From positions 7,480,454 to 7,544,453 of the forward strand of contig JAAOOA010000060.1 of assembly GCA_012861695.1 (NCBI GenBank): DNA of 64,000 nucleotides, written 5' to 3'. The notes under the pieces are model-generated. The model did no database searches, was not told the DNA's origin, and saw only the letters and a program-made list of their open reading frames with translations. The DNA comes from Trematomus loennbergii. Its lineage: Eukaryota > Chordata > Actinopteri > Perciformes > Nototheniidae. The translations under genes and the position numbers were made by a program. Positions 24,201 to 36,687 of this stretch are shown piece by piece; position 1 is the first letter of the stretch; the number at the start of each line of letters is the position of its first letter.

Positions 24201-25254
24201 AAATAATAATTTGAACAGTATCTTTTTAACTCTTGATTACCCTGAACGTATAATTCAACTGAAAAACCAATACACAAATAAATTAAATAAATGATATATT
24301 TAAATAAATAATATCAAAATAATAAATACCAATAAACAAGATCAACAAATATTTTGGAGCGCACTTCAACAAGCTACTAAACATATAAATATGATAAATA
24401 CAAATAAATGAGACCAAAATTAATTAGATCAAATGAACATGAAAGCTATTCCCAGCATGTTTCATTATGTTTACCCTACAGTCGACCCTTCCACACCTGC
24501 CCATATTCATACATTATAAGGTAGAGCTATTATACTCAACATTAAAGTGTTCGGTACTCAGCTCTACAGATATTTTGTGACTTTTAGACGGCGTTTGTTT
24601 CAGTCTGAGGGTTTTTGCCTACACTGAGTTTTACACTGATATCTGGCTCGAAGAGATGCATTGGAGGATCTCCAAAATTCATGACCGACACGCTCAATTT
24701 ATTGCTTATCATTCACTGTCAGCAACAGGTCAGCAAAGATAACAAGCACTCCATTTAAAAAGAAAAGTACAATTCCTGCCATTGTATCATATCAGTGATG
24801 GATCCTTCGTGCTGCGCTGGCCGTTTTAAACCCATCTGTTCCACTTGCAAAGTCAGGCAAACTGAGGAAAATGTGGGGAATGGAGAATATGTATAGTTGG
24901 TAGACTGTGAGAACCATGACCTCGACAACTTAATCATCGCTGGGTTGTAAAGATGGCACATTTCGTCTGGTTGCTTCACATCAGCACTCTGAAAAGTGGA
25001 TGATGTATTGATTGTAGGAGTCTGCATCTAAGGATCTACAATTTCTCTTTAAGGGTTTCAGAGACTAGCTTTCTCTAGCAACACTGAGAGCATGAGGGAA
25101 CTGTAAACATCTGCAGAGACATCCAGAGAAGAAGCTCTTTATGGTGATTTAGTGGCTGCTTTAATGGAGCGGAGGTCTGGGAGGAACTACTGTATGACCA
25201 CACTGGATATTTAATGAAAAGGCCAGATCATTAAAAGGCTATATTACCCTTACA
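24201..25254. other. AT-rich intronic sequence, no gene seen
   Basis: 24201-24480 may be the body of the preceding element (AATAAATA-rich). The rest shows no recognised structure. Confidence 0.35.
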
Positions 25255-25315
25255 CACCATTTATGTATAGAAGACATAAAAAAGTACATTTTGCATGATA
25301 GGCCTTTTTAAAGAT
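25255..25315 (-). mobile_element. Fragment of the TTAA MITE family (copy D)
   Basis: GTACATTTTGCATGATAGGC followed by CTTTTTAAAG matches the end of copies A and B. The rest of the element is missing. Confidence 0.55.
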
Positions 25316-26629
25316 GTTATTTATTGTAAATTGCTTTGGACTAAATGAAAAGTAGTCAAATGTAAAAAAGCGTATTTGCTTTTCAGAAAAAACGGTCTAC
25401 CCAATGAGATACGAACATATTGTTGACTTTATCTTCTGTAGACCCGGTTTATGTATTGCACAAAGAAATAGTAAATTAAGAAATGGCCATGGGAGCTGGT
25501 TAGTCAGAGATCTGCAGTCTTTTGGAGTTATTTTTTGTCAGTGTTGTGTTGGGCAGCAGCTGAAAGGTCAGAACTTAGTAATTTTGTGATCAAGTGCCTG
25601 CGGCCTAATGCTCTGTAATTATAAATATATCACAGCAGATATGACTAAAATGTGAACAGCCACCGATAACTCACTCTGGCTTCTTCGAGTGTCGTGAGAA
25701 ATATGCCGACTATAAGCCCTTTTCTTTTAATAGGACCTCATTATGACTTTAAGTGTATTGAGTTCTCCGTGACAGTCGCTCAGAGCACTTCTGTCTCCGG
25801 ATGATACTCCTCATGTGTGGAGCCGCTGTGATTAATTGCCGGTTTTATTGTACTACTTATTTAATACGGCGTATGGAATGAATGAGCAACTTGTGATTTA
25901 GGAGCTACCACTATCACGCCTGTGTAGTCATCATTCTCCATTACACAGTCTGCACTTATTGGGGAAGGTCACTGTATTCTAAGAATCCAGAAGAAAGTCT
26001 GCTTCATTATTTTTCAGACAGGTTGTTATTTTTCTCTGAAGGCATTCAAAACGTTTTAATTAGCACAGGATAGTTCTACCTGACCAGCAAGAGCACTGCA
26101 ATTAATGCTATTAATGTTAAACGTGTGTGTGTGTTAGACTCACGCATGTTCTGGAGTTCTTCTGACTTTGAATTCTGTAGTCTAATGTAACATTGCTATG
26201 TAACACTCAATCAAACTAAAAAAAAAATGCGTTTCGTGCTGAAATGCGTGTGAATGCTGTAACCTGCGCACATGTGTTGCTGAACTTAGCTGAACTTAGC
26301 TTAAAAACGCAGAAAAAGCTGAATATTTTAATAGCTGAATGGTCTCTGTAGCTGCTTTAAGCTACACAAACCAAGTCAGTGTGTTGCTGAACTTAGCGGA
26401 GAAATGCAGAAAAGTGAAATGATTTGAATCAAAATTGTTACAGCTCAAATGCATTGCAATGGCTTTGTTGAAAACTTTGTGAAATGTTAAACTGGAAGAG
26501 TAGGAAAACCAGCGAAGAAGCTTAATAAACATGTATAGCCTGAATGTCCTGAAATAGCTGCATAATGTTATAGTTGAATGGTTTCTTTAGCTGGAAGTAG
26601 GCTGAAGGAGTTTCAAATGCACGTAGTAG
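25316..26629. other. Intronic sequence; repeat-like text at 26220-26620
   Basis: GCTGAACTTAGC occurs three times and GCTGAATGGT/GTTGAATGGT twice between 26280 and 26600, suggesting an old dispersed element. No gene supported. Confidence 0.35.
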
Positions 26630-27009
26630 TATACTGTAAGTACAAGTAGTAGTAGTAGTGGTAATTGTAGCTGTTCTAGTAGTAGTAGTAGCAGTAGTAT
26701 AAGTAGCTGTAATAGAGAGTAGTAGTTGTATTAATAGGAGTGGTATTAGTAGTATACTTATACTAGTAGTAGTAGTTGTATGAGTGGTAGTAGTAATGGT
26801 AGTAGTAGTTGTATGAGTGGTAGTAGTAGTAGTAGTAGTAGTAGTAGTTTTAGTAGTTGTTGGAGTAGTAGTAGTGGTAGCAGTAGTTGTGTTAGTAGTA
26901 TAAGTAGTAGTTGCAGTAGTAGTAGTAGTAGTCGTAGTAGTATTAGTTGTATGAGTAGTATAAGTAGTAGTAGTAGTAGCAGTAGCAGTGGTAGTAGCAG
27001 TAGTTGTGT

Positions 27010-27040
<31 letters not shown>

Positions 27041-27357
27041 TGTATGAGTAGTAGTTGTGTTAGTAGTATATGTAGTAGTATATGTAGTAGTAGTTGTATG
27101 AGTAGTAGTTGTGTTAGTAGTATACGTAGTAGTGTACGTAGTAGTATACGTAGTAGTAGTAGCAGTGGTAGTAGCAGTAGTTGTGTTAGTAGTATGCGTA
27201 GTAGTTGAAGTAGTAGTAGTAGTAGTTGCAGTGGTAGTAGTTGTGTTAGTAGTATACGTAGTAGTATACGTAGTAGTGGTAGCAGTGGTAGTATAAGTAG
27301 TAGTTGTAGTAGTAGTAGTAGTAGTAGTAGTTGCAGTGGTAGTAGCAGTAGTTGTGT

Positions 27358-27396
<39 letters not shown>

Positions 27397-27420
27397 CAGT
27401 GGTAGTAGCAGTAGTTGTGT

Positions 27421-27451
<31 letters not shown>

Positions 27452-27452
27452 T

Positions 27453-27499
<47 letters not shown>

Positions 27500-27976
27500 T
27501 GTATGAGTAGTAGTTGTGTTAGTAGTATACGTAGTAGTAGTAGTAGTAGTTGCAGTGGTAGTAGCAGTAGTTGTGTTAGTAGTATACGTAGTAGTATACG
27601 TAGTAGTGGTAGCAGTGGTAGTATAAGTAGTAGTTGTAGTAGTTGCAGTGGTAGTAGCAGTAGTTGTGTTAGTAGTAGTTGTGGTAGTAGTAGCAGTAGT
27701 AGTAGTAGCAGTAGCAGTAGCAGTAGCAGTAGTTGTGTTAGTAGTAGTAGTAGTAGTAGCAGTGGTAGTAGCAGTAGTAGTTGTGTTAGTAGTATGCGTA
27801 GTAGTTGAAGTAGTAGTAGTAGTAGTTGCAGTGGTAGTAGCAGTAGTTGTGTTAGTAGTATACGTAGTAGTATACGTAGTAGTGGTAGCAGTGGTAGTAT
27901 AAGTAGTAGTTGTAGTAGTAGTAGCAGTGGTAGTAGCAGTAGGTGTGTTAGTAGTATACGTAGTAGTTGAAGTAGT
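26630..27976. repeat. AGT trinucleotide array, about 1.35 kb
   Basis: AGT/GTA repeats with interspersed GGT, AGC, TTG and ATACGT variants. Poly-Ser and poly-Val open frames here are artefacts. Blocks recur in the same order about 600 bp apart, for example 27181-27240 is identical to 27781-27840. Confidence 0.97.
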
Positions 27977-28659
27977 ACGGGGCTTTTATTTAGAAAAGAA
28001 TCCTTATCCTGTGCGTCTTGTTTGGATACAGTGATATTCTAAGGCTGTTATGTTGCACAGCATTCACACTAATTATGTATGTAAATGGTTATTTTCAATG
28101 AGGAGTAGGAGACATACAAAATAGAGGGATCACAATTTCAAGTTAACATAGCTGGCATTTATCAAACATTCAACAACAATACTTTAAACAATTTGTTTTG
28201 TAATTTATGCATCCTGGGTTTGCTTAATAACATCTCATTATGATCTTAAATGATTGTTTAACACATTATGTAAACCTGGTTTGCGTTTTCAAACACCGTA
28301 GGGACACTTATTTCCTCTCAGTCTAAAGCGAGAGCTCCATCTAAGCTGCTGTATAATTGATAGAGCTGTTTAATACTGCTTGAATTAAAGTCTCTTTGTC
28401 ATGAATTATATAAGACCTCCCAAATTCAGTAATGACAAAGTGGAGCTTTAGGATGACCTGACATCAGCGGGATGTTCATTTTAAATGTCTCTCCTGATCA
28501 GTTATACCCCCATCAAGCATGTTCTCTCTGCAGTTACTTTCCTAGTGATATTTCAGGTGTAATGTGGCTGTTTACCGTGCAGCACTTGTCTTCGTTTTGA
28601 CATATAACTGCCGGGTTGCTGCTGCTTATCTTGTGTGAAATAAACAGGGAAAGTGATGA

Positions 28660-29115
28660 AGTGAAAATTAAATCTGAACAACTTTCATGACAGACTTTGA
28701 GCTCGTCTTATGGGAGTCAGTGATGCATGACAGTCAGAAAGGACATAGGACTCAAAAACAGAGTATTTGACATCAGTGTTTATTTCATGGGAATCAAGTC
28801 CGTGAACAGGCAAAGGTTTCCAGGCAAGATGTAGGTCCAGGTAACTGAAAATAGGTCAGAAAACAAAGAAATCACAGAAACGTCGCAGCTAGAGAGCTCA
28901 CTGAGACAGTTTGAAAAACACAAATACACAATGAATTAGGCTAAAACGAGGCCTGATCACAACAAACACTTAAGAGACACATTACCTTGCACCAAAGCAG
29001 TCGATAGTGTAATGCCTACATTACTAAGAAAATCTCAGAGCTTACACCTCAAACTGCATGCGTGGTTGAACTCTTACTGACCTCTGTCCCCTCAGTCTTT
29101 AAATAATTCTAGATT
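28660..29115 (-). mobile_element. Probable dispersed repeat
   Basis: Text such as ACTCAAAAACAGAGTATTTG and GAACAGGCAAAGGTTTCCAG resembles a common fish interspersed repeat read on the minus strand. Low certainty. Confidence 0.3.
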
Positions 29116-29323
29116 CCATGACCCTTTTTATCTGCTGATAACTTACATGCCAATGTAGACAACTGTTGGCCACAGAAATAGGTATGCCTCCTTTCGGAAA
29201 CTAAATGGAATCACTAGTATGGCTTAAAACACATGATTATATAAAACAGATTCAACAGTATTTAAAGAGCTTTGAGGGGTCGAAGAGACCTGATAAAGAG
29301 ATATATAAGTACAGCCCATTTAC

Positions 29324-30943
29324 TAGGGATGGGAATTTGAAAGCAAATGTATATTCGAATATTCGACCCCCCAAAAAACGGTTAACCGGTTAACCGTCAC
29401 ATGTTCTAACATTTTTTTTCCAAACATTTTTTTCAATAACTTTTGCAAATAAATAAATACATGTTCAAATAAGTATAGAAACCAAGTCGAATTTGTCAAA
29501 TGTATTGAACTGGTGATCACAGTTTGACAGCTATAGGCCTACAGCTTTCATGTGCGGAGGCGATTCACAATCAGGCCAGCTGTAGAGAAGACCCTCTCAG
29601 CTATAGCAAGGAGTACTTTGCCGCCACACACGGTTGCCAAGCAGTGCTTATTGTTGTTTAGGCTGGCCACTCATGTGTCGCGAGTAGAGATGTCCCGATC
29701 CGATCACGTGATCGGGGATCGGAGCGGGATCAGGAAGTTTTTTTTTTTTTTTTTTATAAAATATTTTATTATTTTATTTAATGTTAAAACAAAAATGACC
29801 ATGTTCACGTCTTAAAGTCATCCTGAGGCCTTAGTTTTGGTTTAAAATTACACAACATCATGTATGTGTTGCTTCTTTTGGGCTTGTTTTCATAGACCTG
29901 GCTGCTTATTTCTCTCAAATCTGGCAACAGAGTGGGCGCAGTGTCTAATAGTAGCAGTAAGCTAACGAGAGGCTACGTTCAGCTGGTGACTCGGGAGTCG
30001 GGACAGAGAAAATGTCAGGAGTTTGGAAGTATTATAAATTGAAAGCGAAGGCAGTGTAACAGCCAGATGCAATGTTTGCAAGGCGGAGGTTCCGCGTGGT
30101 GGAAAGAACAGAGCTACGTTCAACACGACCAATCTAATACAAACACCAACAACAACACGACGAGTACACAGCGGCCACTCAGGTAACGGCACTGAAACAA
30201 CCGACACTTTCAGAGACTTTCAAAGGAAAGAGAAACTGCCCCAGAACAGTGAAAGGCCAAAAAATAACAGCCAAGATAGCTGAGTTCATCGCGTTGGATG
30301 ACCAGCCGTTATCTGTTACCTTTTTTTTCTCTTAATGCATTGCATAAAGATCGGATCGGAAAAAATCGGTATCGGCAGATTGTCAAAATCAAATGATCGG
30401 AATCGGATCGGGAGCAAAAAAGGTGATCGGGACATCCCTAGTCGCGAGTGTTGACAGGGGGCGGGGTAGCACGCTCATGAACTGTGCCGGAACCTCTCAA
30501 CGGCTGCGGAGCGCATTTGTGCCGCATTTGGGCATAAGATGAGGTTTGAGTCTGCGTGATCTGCGTGTAGGGAGGGGCAGCAGCCATATCATTAGCTAGA
30601 ACTAGATCTGATGGATTTGGACATAAACGCGAGTGAAGTACCGGACGCGAGAGAGAGAGAGAGAGAGAGAGATCAGCACCTGCAGCTCTGCCCGCTGTGA
30701 GGGATCGGTGAGCGGAGCAAAACACACCTTTAGACGTCACCTAACACATTTAGCTATGGCACTGTCGTATACATTGAATTATTCAATTTGATAATATGTA
30801 ATCAACTTAGGCATCCCTCCCAAAAAAAATAAAATAAAAATAAAAAAATTAATACAAATATTCATAACTCATATTCGAACACCTGAATAATTATTTGAAT
30901 ACCTGAATAATTTCAAATATTCGATTAATCATTCCCATCCCTA
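29324..30943 (-). mobile_element. hAT-type transposon C (with nested copy of B)
   Basis: Ends TAGGGATGGGAATTTGAAAG and, inverted, ATTCCCATCCCTA. A perfect 8-bp target duplication CCATTTAC lies at 29316-29323 and 30944-30951. Minus-strand translation ending at 29548 gives AERVFSTAGLIVNRLRT and a stop, the hAT C-terminal dimerisation motif, so the element's own gene runs on the minus strand. Most of the transposase is gone. Without the nested element it would be about 856 bp. Confidence 0.88.
29685..30440 (+). mobile_element. hAT-type transposon B, copy 2, nested in element C
   Basis: A perfect 8-bp target duplication GTCGCGAG lies at 29677-29684 and 30441-30448. It is nearly identical to copy 1 (15755-16518). 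The BED-finger start at 30012 has lost one A (ATAAATTG rather than ATAAAATTG) and is frameshifted. It keeps about 20 bases near 30260 that copy 1 lacks, restoring the transposase text KITAKIAEFIALDDQPLSV. Confidence 0.92.
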
Positions 30944-30997
30944 CCATTTACCATCATCGTAACAAAACTTAGTGTCTATATTTAAAGTATACTTTAA

Positions 30998-31184
30998 GGA
31001 GGCGTGTGGCGCAGTGGATAGAGCGTTGGTGTTCGGATCAGGCAGCACAGGTTCAAACCCCCTGCAGTCAGCATGTCGTTGTGTCCCTGAGACACTTCAC
31101 CCCAAAATGCTCCTGTGGGGATTGGCCACAGTATTGAGTATGTAAGTTGCTTTGGATAAAAGCGTCTAACAAGTAACATGTAAT
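30998..31184 (+). mobile_element. tRNA-derived SINE
   Basis: A box TGGCGCAGTGG at 31007-31017, B box GGTTCAAACCC at 31050-31060, body ending GTTGCTTTGGATAAAAGCGT as in many fish SINEs. The reverse copy at 51371-51571 is closely related. This is a retroposon, not a functional tRNA gene. Confidence 0.85.
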
Positions 31185-31257
31185 ATACTTTTGACATGCA
31201 ACACAATAACCAGCTACCTTTGCCATATACAGTACAAATATAGAAATTAGGCATACC

Positions 31258-31372
31258 ACAGTTTCCCACAGATCTGAAATATACTTGTGGTGGTAGCCGA
31301 GAACGGGGGGGGGGGGTGTATTGTGTACACATAGACTATACACAAGTATAGTCTATGTGTGGGAAACCCTGC
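31258..31372. repeat. Poly-G tract, hairpin and inverted GTTTCCCACA ends
   Basis: A 13-base perfect inverted repeat (CACATAGACTATA, 31328-31340; its complement 31347-31359) with a 6-base loop follows a G run at 31304-31316. Outer GTTTCCCACA (31260) and TGTGGGAAAC (31358) are also inverted, so this is probably a small TIR element. Confidence 0.6.
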
Positions 31373-32739
31373 ATACCACTATAAAATCATCAATCAGTTC
31401 TATTTTCCTAATCAAATTAAACCAGACGTTGACATTTTCATAAAGAAACACTTATTTGTTTTTATTCAAATACCAACAGAGCTTTGTGCAAGAAAGTAGC
31501 AGGGTCATTTCTTCCCATGCTGTTATCTCACATCCTACTTGCATTTAAAGGAAGAAAATACTTAAAGTTCGGCCATTTCTAAAGTGTTTGTCTCAGATAG
31601 ATTAGAGTCTCATTCTCCTCTCTTCGTCTGGCTGTCCCTCTCACCATCGCCATGTCCTGTCAGCTGAGAGTGTAAAAAGCAATTAGACCGAACGACAGAG
31701 TAACACAGGACATGATGCAGGAGATTCATCGTTAAGAGACTAAATTAATTAACATCCATAATGAATGAACACCTGTTCTGTTTCTGCTGCCAGTAATGTG
31801 TCCGTGAAACACCGTTTTTTTTGCTTCAACTGACCGCTTAATACCGTCGACACTCAATAACAAATGAAGATATCTAATTAGAATAATACAACATAACACA
31901 ATTCATCTTCTAAGTGATATGCATATGAGCCTCAACATTCAGTGTGTGTGTTAAGCAGCCTAGTTTAACGATGTGCAGCTTTTTTATTGCCACCTCACTG
32001 TTGAATGTAATATCCACGGTTATGGTTGCCACTTAGATCTCAAAGTCGTCCAAAACGTCCCTCATTTCCTGACCTTTTTCAGACCGGATTTCATCTTTGT
32101 TTTATATTTTTTACAAGGGAGGGTTGCATTTGTAGTTTAGGGCCTTGGTCATCTCCCTGCTGAGGAAGATTACATATTATGTCATAGTTTACTGTTGTAT
32201 ACATCTGTAGTGCTGCAGGTAACAATCCATCAAAGGTGGATACAAGCACCAAAATGTCCATGTCCATCCCTCGATAACATTTTACATCATTTTGATACAT
32301 TTCTGTGATTTTGGTGTTGGATTATATGTTTTTGACAATGGGAAGGTCAAATGTAGAAACGTCAGAGCTTTTCTGTGTCATTTTAAACACAACATGTAAA
32401 AATGTGGGGCTTATTAGAAGCATTTCGGAGACTAAACCACATTCATACTAATATTGGTCTTCTATGTCAGCAGAATTAGTTAGCAGAGACTGAACACCAT
32501 GATGTCAGCATGCTACCTCTACTACTGCACTGCTTCACCCCAAAACATCCAACACCTCTACTACCATGCGTGTTAGGCTACCCAGTTTCCCATTGGCAGG
32601 TTATTCTGATTGTATGGCAAAGACATGATAAAAAGAAGCTTCTGATTCATTCCTGACGTCTGAATTTGCTTTCTTCTTGGTCAAAAATGTATGATTTGAC
32701 ACCAAGATCCTTCATAGGTGATTTTATGAGGGGAAAAAA
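31373..32739. other. Intronic sequence, no gene seen
   Basis: No exon, repeat array or transposon end recognised. Confidence 0.4.
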
Positions 32740-32768
32740 CATACTGATATACACCTGAACATCAGCAG
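32740..32768. repeat. Single partial 57-bp repeat unit
   Basis: 29 bases identical to array 1 (CATACTGATATACACCTGAA then CATCAGCAG), in array-1 orientation, alone in unrelated sequence. Confidence 0.85.
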
Positions 32769-34007
32769 ATGGAGTGATAACCTTGTCCTGTAAAAGACAT
32801 TTAAATCAGTATCCTGTTGCTGTGACAGGGACTAATGAGCAGCACGGGATCATTTCAAGGTAACGACAGCACAGAAACCTTTAATGGTGTTTTATTATTC
32901 AGCTTGTTTGCCAAATCAAAATCCAGTTGGAACAAATTCAAACACAGACTAACAACAAACATTGACAAGCTTACTGATGGGCCAACATTCAACATTAAAT
33001 AGTTAGTTTGATGTATTTTATTATATGTGTTTGTCTTCTCCTTTTGTGGACCCAAGGATTAGAGGACTCCAATGCAGCAGCTAATTAAATCCAGTTAATG
33101 GCATGGAGCGGATCAAGAGGACAGTTTCTTTAGCAGTTCACAGGAATGACGGCTAAATCTACAAAGTTGTAATAAACTTTTAAATCTTTGCTTGACATAC
33201 TTTCCCCCTTGTCCCTGGGTGTGTCTTTACTCTGCAGTACAGGAAGGACACAGGGAAAGTCCTGCTGAGTGAACTACAGCTATCCAAAGCACCACCGCTG
33301 CTAACTAAATTAAAATGTCCTTCTCCTTGGCGATCAATTCATTAAGCCAATGGATTTTACTGTCAGCTACTCCCTCTGTAATTGCCATAGGTTGTCTCCT
33401 TTCTAAATGAGATGCTGGGAAAATATTAATTTTCAGCCGCTGTAATTAGATAAGGGAAGGCAGAGCGTTGCACACCAACAGGGAGTCCTCGACACAATTC
33501 AATCACCAATATCTGATCAGTGCCGCTGTTCTTAACAGAGTTACAGCTTACTACAGAAGTCCTACTGCCACCTTAGTGAAGGGGAAACACAGACGTAGAA
33601 GTCAAACAAGGAACAATGCAGAGTGCCTCGCATTGACCATCAAATTAACACAAAGCCAGCTTGTGTCTCGCACCTCGTCACAACTGTTTACCGTCTGTCT
33701 TTGACTCTGACGAGGAAACGGAAAATCAACGGCTGCGAGGTTAGCCTGAGGCTGGGGGGGGAGGGGTCTGATGGAAAAATCTGATGGAACAGTGGGAGGT
33801 AGGGAGGTCACAGCAAGTGCCCAGAAGCTAGAAAAGGTCGGTTGTAATTTGTTAGAGAGGGTGTTGATCGGGTTAGCTCGACGGATAGCCTTTTCTGAAA
33901 GCCCCCTCCCTTTCACTGAGGACAGCTTCACAGGAAACAACTCTCTCTAGGGACACTATGATGACTTTGATACCAATGGCTCATTTAAAGAGGACATATG
34001 TTGCCCC
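32769..34007. other. Intronic sequence, no gene supported
   Basis: Open frames at 33468-33704 (plus) and 33602-33940 (minus) overlap each other and show no recognisable domain. CATTTAAAGAGGACATATGT just before the next array resembles the end of a TTAA-type fish MITE. Confidence 0.35.
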
Positions 34008-35085
34008 TGTTCAGTGTATATCAGTATGTAGTCTCTACTTTAAAGAGTCCTCTCTGCTGATGTTCAGGTGTATATCAGTATGTAGTGTCTCTACTTTAAA
34101 GAGTCCTCTCCTGCTGATGTTCAGGTGTATATCAGTATGTAGTGTCTCTACTTTAAAGAGTCCTCTCCTGCTGATGTTCACGTGTATATCAGTATGTAGT
34201 GTCTCTACTTTAAAGAGTCCTCTCCTGCTGATGTTCAGGTGTATATCAGTATGTAGTGTCTCTACTTTAAAGAGTCCTCTCTGCTGATGATCAGGTGTAT
34301 ATCGGTAGTGTCTACTTTAAAGAGTCCCTGATGTGTAATCATGTAGTGTCTCTACTTTAAAGAGTCCTCTCCTGCTGATGTTCAGGTGTATATCAGTATG
34401 TAGTGTCTCTACTTTAAAGAGTCCTCCTGCTGATGTTCAGGTGTATATCAGTATGTAGTGTCTCTACTTTAAAGAGTCCTCTCCTGCTGATGTTCAGGTG
34501 TATATCAGTATGTAGTGTCTCTACTTTAAAGAGTCCTCTCCTGCTGATGTTCAGGTGTATATCAGTATGTAGTGTCTCTACTTTAAAGAGTCCTCTCCTG
34601 CTGATGTTCAGGTGTATATCAGTATGTAGTGTCTCTACTTTAAAGAGTCCTCTCCTGCTGATGTTCAGGTGTATATCAGTATGGAGTGTCTCTACTTTAA
34701 AGAGTCCTCTCCTGCTGATGTTCAGGTGTATATCAGTATGTAGTGTCTCTACTTTAAAGAGTCCTCTCCTGCTGATGTTCAGGTGTATATCAGTATGTAG
34801 TGTCTCTACTTTAAAGAGTCCTCTCCTGCTGATGTTCAGGTGTATATCAGTATGTAGTGTCTCTACTTTAAAGAGTCCTCTCCTGCTGATGTTCAGGTGT
34901 ATATCAGTATGTAGTGTCTCTACTTTAAAGAGTCCTCTCCTGCTGATGTTCAGGTGTATATCAGTTGTAGTGTCTCTACTTTAAAGAGTCCTCTCCTGCT
35001 GATGTTCAGGTGTATATCAGTATGTAGTGTCTCTACTTTAAAGAGTCCCCTCCTGCTGATGTTCAGGTATCAGTATGTAGTGTCT
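34008..35085. repeat. 57-bp minisatellite, array 3 (about 19 copies, reverse orientation)
   Basis: Same unit and orientation as array 2. Copies near 34290-34350 are degenerate and shortened; the rest are nearly uniform. Confidence 0.96.
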
Positions 35086-35167
35086 GGTATCTTGACATCC
35101 CTATTTACAACTAAATGCTTCTTCTCCACCACGATGATGCCTTATTGAGACATCCTAGGTATTGACC

Positions 35168-35726
35168 ATCCATCCATCTTCTCCCGCTTATCCGTGGTCG
35201 GGTCTCGGAGGTATCAGTTCCAGCAGAGAGCCCCAAACCTTCCTTTCCCCTCATCAACCAGCTCTGACTGGGGGGTCCCAAGGCGCTCCCAGGCCAGCGA
35301 AGAGATATAATCCCTCCACCTGGTCCTATGTCTACCCCTCGGTCTCTTCCCAGCTGGACGTGCCTGGAACACCTCCCTAGGCCGCTTGTATCCGCGATCT
35401 CGTTCTTTCGGTCATGACCCATCCTTCATGACCATAGGTGAGGGTAGGAAGGACAATGGCCCGGTAGACAGAGAGCTTTGCCTTCTGGCTCAGCTCTCTT
35501 TTCCTCACAGCGGTAAAGCGACTGCAGTACCGCTCCCGCTGCTCCGATTCTCCGGCCCATCTCACGCTCCATTGTTCCCTCACTCGAGAACAAGACCCCG
35601 AGACACTTGAGCTCCTTCACTTGGGGTAAGGACTCATTCCCTACTTGGAGTGGACAGTCCATCGGTTTCCTGCTGAGAACCATGGCCTCAGATTTGGAGG
35701 TGCAGATCCTCATCCCAGACGCGTCA
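35168..35726 (-). mobile_element. RTE/Rex3-like LINE fragment, 5'-truncated
   Basis: Minus-strand translations give TSKSEAMVLSRKPMDCPLQV, LGVLFSSEGTMEREMGRRIG and LPTLTYGHEGWVMTERTRSR, in different frames. They match the C-terminal region of a fish LINE that I place with RTE/Rex3. The 3' end has GATGGATGG. The 14-bp target duplication CCTAGGTATTGACC is perfect (35154-35167, 35727-35740). Frameshifts make it non-functional. Confidence 0.85.
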
Positions 35727-35740
35727 CCTAGGTATTGACC

Positions 35741-36687
35741 CCAACATTTATTTCACTTTCTGTTTATTTCACTTTGCAAGATGAGGAAAATTCAGCCTCC
35801 AATTCAAAGCTAACAAAGAAAACAAACCCCTCCTCTGGCTGGGGGAAATACAAGTTTAGATAAGAGTTCCTGCTTTTCCCAGGCTGCCGCTGATGTTTCT
35901 GTTTCTGAACAGAATTTAGGCCGATTAATCATTCATTTGCAGCATCTGTGGCAATGTTTTAGTTTTCTGTTGTTTGTCCCGTACGATCAACTCTGCTCTC
36001 GGCTGATTAGGAGGCTAAAGATGGGAGAGCGGAGGACATTCTTAAAAGAAACTGATGAATGATCATGGTCAAAGTCTGTCTTTTGTTATATTTAATAAAG
36101 TAATAAAGAAAGTCCATTTTCAATTTGTTATTTATTTGGTTTGTTATTTGACCTTTTCTTGAATATCATTTGCCTCTGTTATGTATGTGTTTGTTTTTCC
36201 CTCGTCCTTAACCATTTGTAAATCAACCTTTTACTTCCTTTGCCTCCTGAAATGTAAATCCTTAACACATGTCTCTGTTAAACACATACAAGACTAAAAA
36301 TACAATGTAACAGAGTAAAAGGCAATCAGAGTATAAGATTATATGTTTTAAATGATTATATGATCATTAAATAAAGAAAGTAAAATATTTTGATACTTCA
36401 GATTAAATATTTTTTAAATATCAAATTAGTTTTGATTGCCTTCTTATTCAATGTTTTAATAGTGCTAATATATTGTTTAAATTCTTGATAGAAATGTACA
36501 AAGTTTGGTTTGGAGTCAGCCCATTTCTTTTTATGGATATGAAATTTCCCTAAAAACAATTACAGGAGGGAAACACACACAGACAGGAAACAAATACAGA
36601 CATGACAGACAGGCGGTGTACACCTTTCAGAGTAAAACAGGAAACCGACAAACTGTGATAATTCAGATCGTAACAAGATGAGACTGA
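35741..36687. other. AT-rich intronic sequence, no gene seen
   Basis: Only short open frames without support. Confidence 0.4.

Noticed and set aside
26780..27902. Poly-serine and poly-valine open frames
   Set aside because: Translation of the AGT trinucleotide array.
31007..31060. tRNA gene suggested by A and B boxes
   Set aside because: No cloverleaf-compatible acceptor stem is evident, and the unit continues into a SINE body with a second copy at 51371. It is a retroposon.
35111..35713. Separate small genes on the minus strand
   Set aside because: They are frame-shifted pieces of one RTE/Rex3-like reverse transcriptase, bounded by a target duplication.
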